This document shows positions 1 through 5,763 of a stretch of DNA of 5,814 nucleotides, piece by piece. The notes below the pieces were generated by a model. The model ran no database searches. It was not told the DNA's origin and worked only from the letters and a program-made list of their open reading frames with translations. The DNA lies in contig CAAGGT010000053.1 of assembly GCA_900769465.1 (NCBI GenBank), forward strand, positions 1-5,814, read 5' to 3'. The DNA comes from Bacteroidaceae bacterium. GTDB lineage: Bacteria; Bacteroidota; Bacteroidia; Bacteroidales; Bacteroidaceae. The position numbers were made by a program, and so were the translations under genes. How positions within the stretch are numbered: the first letter of the stretch is position 1; every line of letters starts with the position of its first letter.

Positions 1-2
1 AG

Positions 3-437
3 ACTATCCTTGATCAGATTGCAGCACCGCCTATTAAAGGGTCCTTGGTATTCCCGGGAATTTATGGTGATGCTATGACTCCTATTGATAGGAGGAAGCG
101 TGTTGCGATGGAGAATCAGAACATAAAGAAACGTGTCCGCCGTCTTGTCAAGAGCATGGGCTGGGAAGTCCAGCCAAGCTGCACCTGGTGCCGACACTCC
201 TTTGCGACCAACCTCACTCATGCTGGAGTTCCTCACAACTACATATCTGAGAGTATGGGTCACTCCGTAGATAACAATATCACTAACCGTTATATCGATG
301 CTTTCCCTCTCTCTCAGCAGATGGAGTTCAATTCAAGACTCCTGAAGTTGAATGATGATACAGATATTCTGGAGGAACTTAAAGGCCTTACTCCAGAGCA
401 ACTGAAGGTCTTGATTGCATTGGCGAAGAATGCTTAA
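3..437 (+). CDS. Tyrosine recombinase / phage-type integrase, C-terminal fragment (5' end outside window)
   Basis: This is the C-terminal catalytic part of a site-specific tyrosine recombinase, which cuts and rejoins DNA through a covalent 3'-phosphotyrosine to integrate or excise an element. The frame is open to the left edge with no stop, so the true start lies upstream; a TTG at 45 is an internal Leu codon, not a convincing start. About 144 residues are visible. Seen directly: the box II arginine in CRHSFAT (Arg codon 192-194), the GHS histidine (261-263) and the nucleophilic tyrosine in NRYID (291-293), in the right order and spacing. The first catalytic arginine is out of view. The residue three before the box II Arg is Thr rather than the usual His; as I recall, this position varies in Bacteroidetes integrases. 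The tail after the Tyr (QQMEFNSRLLKL) also fits Bacteroidetes integrases. The gene ends 25 bp before a strong hairpin. The family is well supported; the substrate and element are unknown. Confidence 0.9.
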   Translation, partial: TILDQIAAPPIKGSLVFPGIYGDAMTPIDRRKRVAMENQNIKKRVRRLVKSMGWEVQPSCTWCRHSFATNLTHAGVPHNYISESMGHSVDNNITNRYIDAFPLSQQMEFNSRLLKLNDDTDILEELKGLTPEQLKVLIALAKNA

Positions 438-462
438 TTGCGCACGCTGTATTCTTAATAGG

Positions 463-522
463 GCGATACTCAGCCAAAATCGATGTGTTTGATGCGATTT
501 TGGCTGAGTATCGCATGTTTTT
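463..522 (+). terminator. Perfect 20-bp inverted repeat plus T5: probable rho-independent terminator of the integrase gene
   Basis: Arms 463-482 and 495-514 are exact reverse complements over 20 bp, beginning GCGATACTCAGCC, around a 12-nt loop (483-494). Three bases later comes a run of five T (518-522). Its position between the integrase stop (437) and the next start (559) fits an intrinsic terminator. The stem is longer than most terminators and not GC-rich, so it could also be a protein-binding or recombination site. The T-run is in the right place only for + strand transcription. Confidence 0.65.
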
Positions 523-534
523 CGTAAAAATAAC

Positions 535-542
535 TATCTTTG
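535..542 (+). promoter_or_regulatory. Bacteroidetes-type -7 promoter element (TATCTTTG)
   Basis: TATCTTTG matches the Bacteroidetes primary sigma -7 consensus TAnnTTTG exactly. It starts 24 bp before the ATG at 559, which would give a short leader of roughly 10-15 nt. It lies just after the hairpin and T-run, so the ATPase gene is probably transcribed independently of the integrase gene. No clear TTG -33 element is seen at the expected spacing, so this is a one-box match. Confidence 0.5.
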
Positions 543-558
543 AAGAAAAATTAAGACC

Positions 559-1983
559 ATGAGAGACAGTATCGTAGGACGTAAGATGGAAAAAGCGGAG
601 TTGGAAAAGATTTTCAATTCTGCAAAGGCGGAATTTCTGGCAGTTTGCGGTAGACGTAGAGTCGGAAAGACCTTTCTTATCAAAGAATATTTTGAGAAAG
701 AGTTGGTTTTTTCCGTGTCTGGTCTAGCAAAGGCTAATACGCAAAAGCAGATAAAGAATTTTTATTCTACTCTGAAACTCTATGATTCGTCTTTGACAGA
801 AAAGCCAAACGATTGGCTGGATGCCTTCAACCTCTTGATTAAATACCTGACCTCTCTTTCGCAAGAGAGGAAAGTGATCCTTTTGGATGAGCTTCCATGG
901 ATGGATACCCCAAAGTCTGGGTTTATATCTGCGTTGGAACATTTCTGGAACGGCTGGGCGTCTTCTCGTCGTGATATTGTTCTGATAGTGTGCGGATCTG
1001 CAACCTCATGGATGATGGACAACCTGATCAATAATCATGGTGGACTTCATAATAGATTGACACGACAGATGTTCCTTGAGCCGTTTACTTTGAATGAAAC
1101 GGAACAGATGCTGGAATCTTTAGGATTCAATCTCTCTCGCTATGAGATTGCTGAGTATTATATGATACTTGGAGGAATTCCTTATTACATGACATTGTTG
1201 AATCCAGATGAAAGTGTTGCACAGAATATAGATAGACTGATTTTCAAACGTAATGGTGAACTGAAGAATGAGTTTGATAATCTTTATGCTGCTCTCTTCA
1301 GAAATTCGGAAAGCTATATAAAAGTAGCGTCCATCTTAAATTCAAAACGTTCTGGACTTACCAGAAATGAGATAAAGGAAGAAGCGAAGCTGCCTTCTGG
1401 AGGCACTCTCACAAAGATCCTGAAGAATATGGAGTCCTGTGGTTTCATACGCAAATTCAACTGCCTCAGTTTGGGAAAGACGCAGACTCTTTATCAGCTT
1501 GTGGATTTCTTCTCCCTTTTCTATTTCAGATTCATACAGCACGAAACCGGAAACAAGACAAATTATTGGAGTGCAATACAAGGCACGCAGAAGTTCTATG
1601 CTTGGGCAGGACTTGCGTTTGAAAATGTGGCCTTATATCATATCAGTCAGATAAAGCAGGCATTGGGAATCAGCGGGATAGATTCGGAAGAATATACTTG
1701 GCGTAAAGACTCGAATGAGACAGACGGTGCTCAGATTGACCTACTCATTGATAGAAAGGATAATACTATAAACCTTTGTGAGATGAAGTTCTGCGAAAGT
1801 GTATATGAACTTAAGGCAGACGAGGAGATGAAGCTTAGAAATAGAATAAGTGCCCTTAGGTCATCTTTGAAGAAAAAGACTAAATCTATCCAGCTTACTA
1901 TGATTACTTCTTTTGGCGTTGCCAAAGGTAAGCATTCCGGTATTGTTCAAAGCCAGGTGACATTGGATGACTTATTTGCTTAA
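559..1983 (+). CDS. ATP-binding protein, archaeal-type ATPase_2 + DUF234-like (PD-(D/E)XK-like C-terminus)
   Basis: This is a STAND/AAA-type P-loop ATPase of the ATPase_2 (PF01637) / DUF234 class, multi-copy cytoplasmic proteins with no firmly established role. Domains seen: an N-terminal IVGRK motif (residues 5-9), Walker A GRRRVGKT (31-38), Walker B VILLDELPWMD (106-116, Asp110-Glu111), a sensor-1-like stretch VCGSATSWM (144-152), then GGLHNRLTRQ and EPFTL, typical of the family. A winged-helix-like segment follows (SGLTRNEIKEEAKLPSGG). The C-terminal part carries D394 (AQIDLLID), E408 and K410 (CEMKF), the spacing of a PD-(D/E)XK nuclease-like fold. At 474 residues it looks full length and intact. 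The ATG at 559 places the IVGR motif right at the N-terminus, as expected; an A-rich leader replaces a Shine-Dalgarno sequence. It stands alone between spacers. Nuclease activity is inferred from the motif only; in many relatives the domain may only bind DNA or be inactive. Confidence 0.88.
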   Translation: MRDSIVGRKMEKAELEKIFNSAKAEFLAVCGRRRVGKTFLIKEYFEKELVFSVSGLAKANTQKQIKNFYSTLKLYDSSLTEKPNDWLDAFNLLIKYLTSLSQERKVILLDELPWMDTPKSGFISALEHFWNGWASSRRDIVLIVCGSATSWMMDNLINNHGGLHNRLTRQMFLEPFTLNETEQMLESLGFNLSRYEIAEYYMILGGIPYYMTLLNPDESVAQNIDRLIFKRNGELKNEFDNLYAALFRNSESYIKVASILNSKRSGLTRNEIKEEAKLPSGGTLTKILKNMESCGFIRKFNCLSLGKTQTLYQLVDFFSLFYFRFIQHETGNKTNYWSAIQGTQKFYAWAGLAFENVALYHISQIKQALGISGIDSEEYTWRKDSNETDGAQIDLLIDRKDNTINLCEMKFCESVYELKADEEMKLRNRISALRSSLKKKTKSIQLTMITSFGVAKGKHSGIVQSQVTLDDLFA

Positions 1984-2019
1984 TTCAATGATTCAGAGAT
2001 AAAGTGACTTTAATGTTTA

Positions 2020-2080
2020 GGACTTGTTGGAAGTTTGTCCCAAGTCTTGTCTCAAGTCCGGAACAAGTTGTCCCAAGTCT
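2020..2080. repeat. Cluster of TTGTCCCAAGTC-like repeats upstream of the hypothetical gene
   Basis: Three direct copies are visible: 2035-2047 and 2068-2080, identical over 13 bp (TTGTCCCAAGTCT), and 2047-2059 (TTGTCTCAAGTCC, two differences). Start-to-start spacing is 12 and 21 bp. An inverted relative lies at 2020-2026 (GGACTTG against CAAGTCC at 2053-2059), and ACTTGTT (2022-2028) is the complement of AACAAGT (2062-2068). The CTTG...CAAG symmetry of some copies suggests a dimeric protein site. All three direct copies are in one frame, in register with the following gene, reading L-S-Q-V, and that frame closes with TGA at 2080-2082. They may therefore be either regulatory sites or a decayed C-terminal coding tail. 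The 1984-2088 spacer holds nothing else I can name. Confidence 0.7.
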
Positions 2081-2088
2081 GAAATAAT

Positions 2089-3165
2089 ATGGAAAACGCT
2101 AATAACTGTAAGGAGAGAGAAACCTATTTCTGCATGCTATGCAGAATGATTTCAACGTGTACCTCAGACATATCTTTGATATTGGATCAGGGACGGCATT
2201 ATCTGGTAACTCAAGTGCATGTGTATAATTTGTACCGTGAGCTGGGAAATTTGAAGTATGCCAGAGACGAGTGGAAATTCTTTAGTGAATATGAAGATCC
2301 TGTCAGAGTAAAGACAGGTCGGGATATCATTCTGCAGGAAATAGAGACTTTCAAGCGTACATACGAAGAGAATAAGGAGAAATTAGCCTCCTTATTTAAT
2401 TATGATGATGTCAGGAAAGACTATGACGAAGCGACAGAGGAGTTACGTATTAATGTCGGCGCAGCACTGACATACGGCTATCGTGCAAAGGTTGTTGACC
2501 TGTTAGATGTACTATATCGGTTTATTGAAAGAAGTCCGATAACAGAATGTGACATTTTGGCAGAGCTTGAACAACCTAAACCAGAGGTGACCCATGATAT
2601 CCCGGAAAATGATATAAAGGAAGAAGTAGCAGAGGAAGAAATAGAATCTGGAGTAGAGACGGATGCCGTTCTTAATAATACCGAAGAGGACGATATAACA
2701 GAAACTGATGACACGTCTTGGATGCTGCCGAATGGTGAATATTTCTCTTCTGAGTTCCTGAAACGGTTATTGGTGGCTCTCAAAGATGACCTGGATGAAA
2801 ATTATACAGAATTTGTATGGACCTGCATCTGGAATCTTGTCACTGTTACTGGTCCTGTCAAGATGAAGACTTCTCAAAGGGGACCGAAAGGAACTGGAAC
2901 GACAAAACTGTATTACTTGATCTACAAGCTGGCGGAACACTTGAGTAAGGCCAATCCGAAAGAGGCAAAACTGTGGGAACGTACCATTGTTGTCAAGATG
3001 GGATTGAGCTGGAAAACTTATAAGAAAGGAGCTGCCAAATGTGCCAATCCGAAAGAGCAATCTGACAAACCGTCATATATAGTCTATGCCAAAAAGCTTC
3101 AGGAATTCTTTAAAACCGACGGAATGTCAGTAGAGCCATCTCTTGTGTCCCAATTACAGCAGTAG
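2089..3165 (+). CDS. Hypothetical protein, two blocks joined by an acidic linker
   Basis: I do not recognise this 358-residue protein. It has no signal peptide, membrane segment, P-loop or nuclease motif that I can see, so it is probably cytoplasmic. Residues 1-160 look largely helical, with heptad-like charged stretches (for example EIETFKRTYEENKEKLASL). Residues 161-210 are a low-complexity linker with about twenty Asp/Glu in fifty positions, probably disordered. Residues 211-358 form a second, basic and aromatic-rich block containing SQRGPKGTGTTKLYYLIYKL and SWKTYKKGAAK, which might bind nucleic acid (inference only). An in-frame TGA at 2080-2082 excludes any upstream start, so the ATG at 2089 is the first possible; there is no Shine-Dalgarno sequence. 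The last residues (VSQL) are encoded by a TGTCCCAATTA repeat, and the stop lies between two copies. The gene is flanked by related repeats and sits just left of an IS21 element. It is probably mobile-element cargo and appears intact. Confidence 0.75.
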   Translation: MENANNCKERETYFCMLCRMISTCTSDISLILDQGRHYLVTQVHVYNLYRELGNLKYARDEWKFFSEYEDPVRVKTGRDIILQEIETFKRTYEENKEKLASLFNYDDVRKDYDEATEELRINVGAALTYGYRAKVVDLLDVLYRFIERSPITECDILAELEQPKPEVTHDIPENDIKEEVAEEEIESGVETDAVLNNTEEDDITETDDTSWMLPNGEYFSSEFLKRLLVALKDDLDENYTEFVWTCIWNLVTVTGPVKMKTSQRGPKGTGTTKLYYLIYKLAEHLSKANPKEAKLWERTIVVKMGLSWKTYKKGAAKCANPKEQSDKPSYIVYAKKLQEFFKTDGMSVEPSLVSQLQQ

Positions 3166-3187
3166 TTGTCCCAATTAGAAATAATGT
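3146..3187. repeat. TGTCCCAATTA repeats spanning the 3' end of the hypothetical gene
   Basis: Two identical 11-bp copies, TGTCCCAATTA at 3146-3156 and 3167-3177, lie 21 bp apart, the same spacing as two of the copies upstream of the gene. The second sits in AGTTGTCCCAA...GAAATAAT (3165-3184), which closely matches 2066-2087 just before the gene's start. The copies stay in the gene's frame and read (V/L)-S-Q-L on each side of the TAG stop at 3163-3165; past that stop the frame stays open until TAA at 3202-3204. Confidence 0.65.
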
Positions 3188-3190
3188 CCA

Positions 3191-3257
3191 TTGATTATCA
3201 ATAAGATACATTTTTAAGACATACGCATTTTCCCCAATTTGCTCCCAGTGAATGCGT
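3191..3257. repeat. Small inverted repeats in the spacer before the IS
   Basis: The 3166-3271 spacer holds no gene. It contains the palindrome TTGATTATCAA (3191-3201) and a 7-bp inverted pair, ACGCATT (3223-3229) with AATGCGT (3251-3257), around a 21-nt loop. The T5 at 3210-3215 lies about ten bases past the first palindrome, so a weak terminator for the hypothetical gene is possible but not convincing. Confidence 0.35.
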
Positions 3258-3271
3258 CGCTTCTTGCATGG

Positions 3272-3323
3272 TGTAGATAGTAATTGAAAATTCCCCCACT
3301 ATTCTCCTTGAAAATGGGACCAC
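3272..3323 (+). repeat. IS21 left terminal inverted repeat region
   Basis: It begins TGTAGATAGTAA and includes a C5 block at 3293-3297 and the inner motif TTGAAAATGGGACCAC (3308-3323). TTGAAAAT also occurs at 3284-3291, 24 bp before its inner copy, giving the internally repeated, multi-site end layout typical of IS21 transposase binding regions. Confidence 0.85.
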
Positions 3324-3330
3324 ATTGGAC

Positions 3331-3364
3331 GGTTTAGTTACCTTGCCAGGGTAAATAACTAACC
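3331..3364 (+). promoter_or_regulatory. Leader hairpin immediately before the istA start
   Basis: GGT(T)TAGTTA (3331-3340) pairs with TAACTAACC (3356-3364): nine base pairs with one bulged T, and a further CC/GG pair possible inside. The 3' arm ends one base before the ATG at 3366, so in RNA the stem would cover the ribosome-loading region. No canonical Shine-Dalgarno sequence is seen. A role in limiting transposase translation is inference. Confidence 0.45.
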
Positions 3365-3365
3365 A

Positions 3366-4967
3366 ATGTTAACCATGGATCAAAAGCAACAGATTTTACA
3401 CCACTACAGAGTGGATGAAGATGGCCTCCGTGAGATATCGCGCAAGGTCGGAGTGGACAGAAAGACTGTCCGTCGTTTAATTCAAGCCTTCGAAGAACGC
3501 TTAACCAAAGACCCTGACTTAGGCATGGAGGAATTCCTTGCAGAAAGGCCTAAGTACAAGAAGCGTGATTACTATCCTCGCACGCTGACTCATGAGATCA
3601 CAAAAGAGATCGATAAGTGGCTGAAAGAGAATGAGAGACGCAGGTCTATGGGCATGCGAAAGCAATGTCTCAAGCGTCAGGATATCCACCGTCAGCTCAT
3701 CGAAAAGGGCATGAATGTCAGCTACTCAAGCGTCTGCAAGTATATTGCCCGTAAGAAATCCGAAAAGACAGACAAGACAAAGGAAGCCTATCTGCGCATC
3801 CACCGTGAGCCCGGACTAGAATGCGAGTTTGATTGGGGCGAGGTCAAGCTGTGCATAGATGGCAGGAAGGAAGTGTTGACTATGGCCGTGTTCGCCTTCC
3901 CTCACAGCAAAGGTCGCAGAGCGTATCTCTTTCACCGTCAGGATACTTTGGCCTTCATGGAGTCCCATCGTAACTTCTTCCGCCAAGTCCATGGAGTACC
4001 ATATGTAATGGTATATGACAATATGAAGGTAGCTGTCGTGTTGGATGAAAAGAAGAAGTCTGCAACCGAAGCTTTGCAGAGAATGGCCTCGTTCTATAAG
4101 TTCCAGTGGCGCTTCTGTAATGCTCGTGCCGGATGGGAGAAAGGTAATGTAGAGCGTAGCGTGGACTATGTCAGAGGACGTGCTTTTACGACACGTATTG
4201 ACTTTGCCACCCTACAGGAGGCTCAGCAGTGGCTGGATATGATCTGTGACCAGATAAACTCAGAAGTGGGTAGTAATGCCACAGCTGATAAACTTTGCGA
4301 ATATGCCGAAGAACTGGCTGCACTACAACCGTATCCTGGGGAAATAGGTTGCTTTGAACTATCTGAATATAAGGTAGATAAGCAATCCACCATATGCATC
4401 AAGCATAATCACTACTCAGTGCCTGATCACCTCCTTGGGGAACGTGTGATTGTAAAGTTGTACAGCGAGAAAGTTGTAATCTTTGACAGCAAGCATGTCA
4501 AGGTTGCGACACACGAGCGTAGCTATGGTCTCAATCAATGGCGCCTTGACATCACCCACTACATCAACACTCTGATGAAGAAGACTGCTGCCCTGGAGCA
4601 TACAGAAGCGCTCCGTCAGATGCCTGCTAAGATGCAGAAGATCTTCCATAAACACTTCAGAAACAATGGAAAAGACTTCCTGCAGCTCCTAAAGTTCGCT
4701 AAGGAAAACTCCTATACATATGACGATATCATCGCTGCCGCAGACATAGTGTCGAGGAGAGGCGCGAAGCGCCTCTCCTCTGACGTGCTCAAGGTTGCGT
4801 TGCACGCCCAACGTGCTAATGATGAGCCCTTTAGAGAGGATCAGAAGACGGATGAGTTCCTTGAAATCGAAATGGGATCGGATGATATCCTGTCGCAGCT
4901 GGAAAGTGCAATGGAAAAAGGGACCAAATTGGAACATAACGATATGGAGGGCATAGAAAATGAATAG
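3366..4967 (+). CDS. istA: IS21-family transposase IstA
   Basis: This is the DDE transposase that binds the IS ends and catalyses strand cleavage and transfer, with the IstB ATPase as partner. The N-terminus has a helix-turn-helix (about residues 18-42, GLREISRKVGVDRKTVRRLI) that recognises the terminal repeats. The integrase-core (rve) domain shows all three catalytic acidic residues: D156 in FDWGE, D218 in VYDNMK and E263 in KGNVERSVDY. The C-terminal region (about 330-400, HNHYSVPDHLLGERV) is the usual IS21 beta-rich domain. At 533 residues it is full length with no frameshift. ATG codons at 3366 and 3375 are both possible starts; the first is used here. The stop overlaps the istB start by 8 nt. 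A leader hairpin precedes the gene and a very stable hairpin lies inside it near codons 463-473. Confidence 0.95.
   Translation: MLTMDQKQQILHHYRVDEDGLREISRKVGVDRKTVRRLIQAFEERLTKDPDLGMEEFLAERPKYKKRDYYPRTLTHEITKEIDKWLKENERRRSMGMRKQCLKRQDIHRQLIEKGMNVSYSSVCKYIARKKSEKTDKTKEAYLRIHREPGLECEFDWGEVKLCIDGRKEVLTMAVFAFPHSKGRRAYLFHRQDTLAFMESHRNFFRQVHGVPYVMVYDNMKVAVVLDEKKKSATEALQRMASFYKFQWRFCNARAGWEKGNVERSVDYVRGRAFTTRIDFATLQEAQQWLDMICDQINSEVGSNATADKLCEYAEELAALQPYPGEIGCFELSEYKVDKQSTICIKHNHYSVPDHLLGERVIVKLYSEKVVIFDSKHVKVATHERSYGLNQWRLDITHYINTLMKKTAALEHTEALRQMPAKMQKIFHKHFRNNGKDFLQLLKFAKENSYTYDDIIAAADIVSRRGAKRLSSDVLKVALHAQRANDEPFREDQKTDEFLEIEMGSDDILSQLESAMEKGTKLEHNDMEGIENE
4751..4784 (+). repeat. Very stable hairpin inside istA (12-bp stem, GAA loop)
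   Basis: Arms 4754-4765 (GAGGAGAGGCGC) and 4769-4780 are perfect complements around the 3-nt loop GAA. Outside them GTC (4751-4753) also pairs with GAC (4782-4784) past one bulged T. The apex GCGAAGC is the classic exceptionally stable DNA mini-hairpin. It lies about 175 bp before the istB start, coding for SRRGAKRLSSD. Confidence 0.8.
4946..4950 (+). promoter_or_regulatory. Shine-Dalgarno sequence for istB
   Basis: GGAGG ends 9 nt before the istB ATG at 4960, inside the end of istA. It stands out because the other genes here lack such a motif. Together with the 8-nt overlap it supports the ATG at 4960 and coupled translation of istB. Confidence 0.6.
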
Positions 4968-5721
4968 TCATATAACTGAAAATGAGATCATTGCCTCTTG
5001 TCTCAAGGAGTTGAAACTTCCAGCTATAAAGGATCTGTTGGAGGATACTATTGCTGACGCTACAGAGCAGAACTGGAGCTTCAGAAAGTTCCTTTGTACC
5101 TTGCTGATGAGAGAGATGGAGCAGCGTGTTGAGAATCGAAAGTACCAGAGAATACGCAAGGCTTGCTTTCCACAGATGAAATATCTTCAGGAACTAGAAT
5201 TGGAGGAACTTCCGGCTGAAGGCCGGAACCTCCTTCCTGAGTTCGAAACGCTATCCTTTATAAAAGAGGGACGAAATATAGTGATGTACGGCAATCCTGG
5301 AACTGGTAAAACCCACATTGCCACGGGGTTAGGTATCAAGGCTTGCATGGAAGGCTTTACTGTCTACTTCACGTCTGTTCAGCGACTTCTGACTCAGATA
5401 CGCGAGGCCAAAGCCCAGAAGATGTTGCAATCTCTTGAATATAAGTTCAAGAAATATGATCTGGTAATCTGCGATGAGATGGGCTATGTAAGCTTTGACA
5501 AGGAGGGCGCAGAACTGCTCTTCAGCCATCTGTCACTAAGATCCGGAAGCAAGGCCACTATAATAACAACAAACCTCCCGTTCACTAGGTGGGAGGAGAT
5601 CATGAAGGATAGAGTTCTTTGTTCTGCACTTGTAGACAGACTCTGTCATAAAGCTTACCTTGTAAACATGACCGGCAAGTCATATCGCATCAGAGAAACT
5701 CAAAATATGTTCAAAAAATAG
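4960..5721 (+). CDS. istB: IS21-family helper ATPase IstB
   Basis: This is the AAA+ ATPase of the DnaC/IstB clan that assembles on target DNA and activates the IstA transposase. Seen: an N-terminal helical region (1-100, including LKLPAIKDLLED and SFRKFLCTLLMREMEQR, typical of IstB), Walker A GNPGTGKTH (111-119), Walker B LVICDEMGY (168-176, Asp172-Glu173), a sensor-1 stretch IITTNLPF, and a C-terminal DRLCHKAYLVNMTGKSYR with the expected arginine. The length of 253 residues is normal for the family, with no damage. The start overlaps the istA stop by 8 nt and has its own GGAGG, so it is co-transcribed and probably translationally coupled. No convincing terminator follows before the right inverted repeat. 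Confidence 0.95.
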   Translation: MNSHITENEIIASCLKELKLPAIKDLLEDTIADATEQNWSFRKFLCTLLMREMEQRVENRKYQRIRKACFPQMKYLQELELEELPAEGRNLLPEFETLSFIKEGRNIVMYGNPGTGKTHIATGLGIKACMEGFTVYFTSVQRLLTQIREAKAQKMLQSLEYKFKKYDLVICDEMGYVSFDKEGAELLFSHLSLRSGSKATIITTNLPFTRWEEIMKDRVLCSALVDRLCHKAYLVNMTGKSYRIRETQNMFKK

Positions 5722-5763
5722 GAAATGTTAAACGAGTTATATACCTTCGCAGAACCTGTTCAG

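Noticed and set aside
463..514. Invertible promoter segment flanked by inverted repeats
   Set aside because: The spacer is only 12 bp and holds no promoter, so inversion would be meaningless; a hairpin is the simpler reading.
724..1031. Minus-strand open frames across the ATPase gene
   Set aside because: They lie wholly inside a well-supported + strand gene, have no recognisable motifs and look like shadows.
1439..1654. A 71-codon + strand frame inside the ATPase gene
   Set aside because: It is out of frame within conserved ATPase coding sequence, with no motif or ribosome site.
2478..3060. Minus-strand open frames, one Ser-rich, opposite the hypothetical gene
   Set aside because: The Ser-rich composition is the complement of the acidic linker codons; there is no start signal or family.
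2020..3187. CRISPR-like array
   Set aside because: The repeats are short, unevenly spaced by 12-21 bp, lack unique spacers of constant size and have no cas genes nearby.
3325..3346. Possible istA promoter (TTG at 3325-3327, TACCTTG at 3339-3345)
   Set aside because: The -7 match is incomplete and the spacing of about 11 bp is too short for a Bacteroidetes promoter.
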